Of a stretch of 64,000 nucleotides of DNA, positions 62,744-64,000 are shown one piece after another; the first letter of the stretch is position 1, and each line of letters starts with the position of its first letter. The position numbers were made by a program, and so were the translations under genes. Under the pieces are notes generated by a model. That model had not been told where the DNA came from. It saw nothing but the letters and a program-made list of their open reading frames with translations, and ran no database searches. The DNA is taken from positions 310,001-374,000 of the forward strand of contig JAOSJX010000022.1 in NCBI GenBank assembly GCA_027493875.1. The letters run 5' to 3'. The stretch comes from Deltaproteobacteria bacterium (GTDB taxonomy: Bacteria > Lernaellota > Lernaellaia > JACKCT01).

Positions 62744-63517
62744 ATGAGTCAAGCGGGCCGATTCGTGTGGTTTGACCTCATTACGCCGAAGGCGGACGAG
62801 GCGCAGGCGTTCTATACCGAGCTTTTCGGATGGAGCCCCAACATCATGGAGATGCCGGACGGCACCAAGTATCGCGGCATGCGCGTGGGCGAGGACTATG
62901 CCGGGGGAGGCATTGTTCCGCGCGAGCTTCCCGAGGGCGTGCCGTCGCACTGGATCGGGTATCTCACGGTGGACGACGTGGACGCGGCGACAAAGAAAGC
63001 CGTGGCGGCCGGCGCGCAGAACGTGGTCGAGCCGATGAGCATGCCGGAGATCGGACGGTTCTCCGTGTGCATCGACCCGCAGGGCGCCGTGTTTGCGCCG
63101 TACAAGGCCGCGGGTCCGCAGGGCGAACACGACCTCTCCCTCCAGCCGGGCCACTTCTGCTGGAACGAACTCTACTCGGCGGACGTCGAGCAGTCCAAGA
63201 GTTTCTACCGCGACCTGACCGGCTGGTCGTTCCGGTCACAGGATATGGGCGGCGGCATGGTGTACCACATGGCGCAAACCGGCGAGACGAGCCGCGCGGG
63301 GCTATTCAACAAGCCGCCGGAAGTGCCATTTCCGCACTGGCTTCCTTACGTGACGGTGGCGGACGTCGACGGTACCGCCGACAAGGCGAAGACGCTCGGC
63401 GCGAACGTGGTGCACGGGCCGATGGATATTCCGGGCGTCGGACGATTCGCGGTCATGATGGACCCGGTCGGCGCCATGCTCGGCTTTATCAAGTTCGCCG
63501 AACAGGCCGGCGGCTGA
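62744..63517 (+). CDS. VOC-superfamily protein with two glyoxalase-like domains
   Basis: This intact 257-residue protein starts MSQAGRFVWFDLITPKADEA, with AAAGGAG seven bases upstream (62737 region). Two beta-alpha-beta-beta-beta modules, VWFDLITPKADEAQAFYTEL and CWNELYSADVEQSKSFYRDL, each end in a G.FAVM.DP-type strand. This is the glyoxalase/bleomycin-resistance fold. In such double-VOC proteins of the 27 kDa antigen type the substrate is often unknown. A strong terminator follows. Confidence 0.92.
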   Translation: MSQAGRFVWFDLITPKADEAQAFYTELFGWSPNIMEMPDGTKYRGMRVGEDYAGGGIVPRELPEGVPSHWIGYLTVDDVDAATKKAVAAGAQNVVEPMSMPEIGRFSVCIDPQGAVFAPYKAAGPQGEHDLSLQPGHFCWNELYSADVEQSKSFYRDLTGWSFRSQDMGGGMVYHMAQTGETSRAGLFNKPPEVPFPHWLPYVTVADVDGTADKAKTLGANVVHGPMDIPGVGRFAVMMDPVGAMLGFIKFAEQAGG

Positions 63518-63553
63518 TTTTCCGCGACGGCTCAAGCGAGAAAAACGTAAAAC

Positions 63554-63580
63554 AGCGCGCCCGCGGGCGCGCTTTTTTTT
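63554..63580 (+). terminator. Intrinsic terminator of the VOC gene
   Basis: AGCGCGCCC-GC-GGGCGCGCT is a perfect inverted repeat followed by T8. Confidence 0.93.
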
Positions 63581-63595
63581 ACTTCCGATCCGCGA

Positions 63596-64000
63596 TCATC
63601 CCGCGGGTGGATTCGCGGGCAGGGACAGGTCGAGGCTGTCGAGTTCCGCGTCGGGCGCGTCGTCGGGGACGAGCGGGTACATGAACACGCCCATCTCGCC
63701 CTTGGTAAAACCAGACGGATCGAGCTTGTCGATGTTTTCCCGGTGGTACGACACGATATAGCGGTCGCGGCGCAGGGCTTGCGCCAGTTCTTTGCGGACG
63801 CGCGCGACCTTGGCCCGGGTCGCGCGCTCGCGGGCTTCCTCCACCACATCGTCGAAAAGACGTCCGCCGAACTGCGTTTTGTTGTCGTCGTAGTACGCCT
63901 GCGCCTCGGCGCGCGTGGCTTTGATATTGTCCTTCGTGATCTGTTCGACGGTGGCTTTGCCGAGGGCGCTGACCTCGTCGATGTAGGTGCGCCGCGCGAA
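63596..64000 (-). CDS. C-terminal part of a SurA/PpiC-type periplasmic chaperone-like protein (N-terminus outside window)
   Basis: The frame is open to base 64000 and ends at 63596. Features are TVEQITKDNIKATRAEAQAY then YDDNKTQFG, and a basic helix VARVRKELAQALRRDRYIVS. This resembles the helical N-terminal/chaperone domain of SurA-like proteins, where a YYdenk.qF element is typical. The C-terminal tail (GEMGVFMYPLVPDD) is unlike the family core. Neither the PPIase domain nor a signal peptide is visible in this fragment, so the assignment is tentative. Confidence 0.5.
   Translation of the reverse strand, partial: FARRTYIDEVSALGKATVEQITKDNIKATRAEAQAYYDDNKTQFGGRLFDDVVEEARERATRAKVARVRKELAQALRRDRYIVSYHRENIDKLDPSGFTKGEMGVFMYPLVPDDAPDAELDSLDLSLPANPPAG

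Overview
The window looks like chromosomal DNA from an uncultured, GC-rich, Gram-negative bacterium. Outer-membrane OmpA, lipoproteins with lipoboxes and a SurA-like protein indicate a diderm. A C-terminal tail resembling the MYXO-CTERM sorting signal, kelch and YVTN propeller lipoproteins with long poly-Asp stalks, VIT/VWA proteins and a selenocysteine-type SelD suggest a Myxococcota / former Deltaproteobacteria-like lineage or a related candidate phylum. That placement is inference. Most genes longer than about 1 kb are interrupted by one to six single-base indels, mostly in short homopolymers, and repair to full-length family members. I therefore list each interrupted gene once across its reconstructed span and give the break points; this looks more like long-read consensus error than gene decay.

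Layout. 1-825: 3' part of a kelch protein. 964-1567: rplU-rpmA. 1781-5925: secreted metallophosphoesterase with a MYXO-CTERM-like tail, then an OmpA protein with calcium-binding type 3 repeats. 5929-14512 (minus): a coupled operon aspS-asnS-esterase-membrane SGNH hydrolase-small protein-poly-Asp lipoprotein. 14745-16349: strong promoter, unexplained 450-base leader, tRNA-Leu(UAA) and a histone-H1-like protein fused to a globular domain. 16430-19357: CrtC/AttH-like protein, selD with an in-frame UGA (selenocysteine) and an F420/NADP-reductase-like protein. 19362-23683: YVTN lipoprotein and two paralogous kelch proteins ending in a poly-Asp stalk plus a Cys-rich C-terminus. 23849-27317: FAD oxidase with SCP2-like partner, a REP-flanked RAYT transposase, and a REC-GGDEF regulator. 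27529-32745: ClC channel with CBS and TrkA-C domains, then a GIDE/EF-hand membrane protein paired with LemA. 32886-36718: VIT-VWA protein and serS.

36777-47818 (minus) is a surface-glycan locus. Four large proteins mix glycosyltransferase, nucleotidyltransferase-like and Rossmann domains in one translationally coupled series, broken in the middle by a 560-base repeat block. A small DUF6968-like protein and an RHS-repeat remnant sit at its 3' end. 47908-55730: poly-Asp lipoprotein, two alkaline-phosphatase-superfamily phosphodiesterases, a GT51 transglycosylase with a large extra N-terminal region, and a YhaM-like OB-HD nuclease. 55789-58898: a lone MNT nucleotidyltransferase, palindromic repeats and a third protein with the poly-Asp/Cys tail. 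58897-64000: a receiver-PEP-synthase-like fusion, a thioredoxin-fold protein, a double VOC protein and a truncated SurA-like gene.

Two themes recur. One is surface display: poly-Asp stalks next to an N-terminal lipidated Cys or a C-terminal Cys cluster, with propeller heads. The other is envelope carbohydrate and phosphate chemistry.
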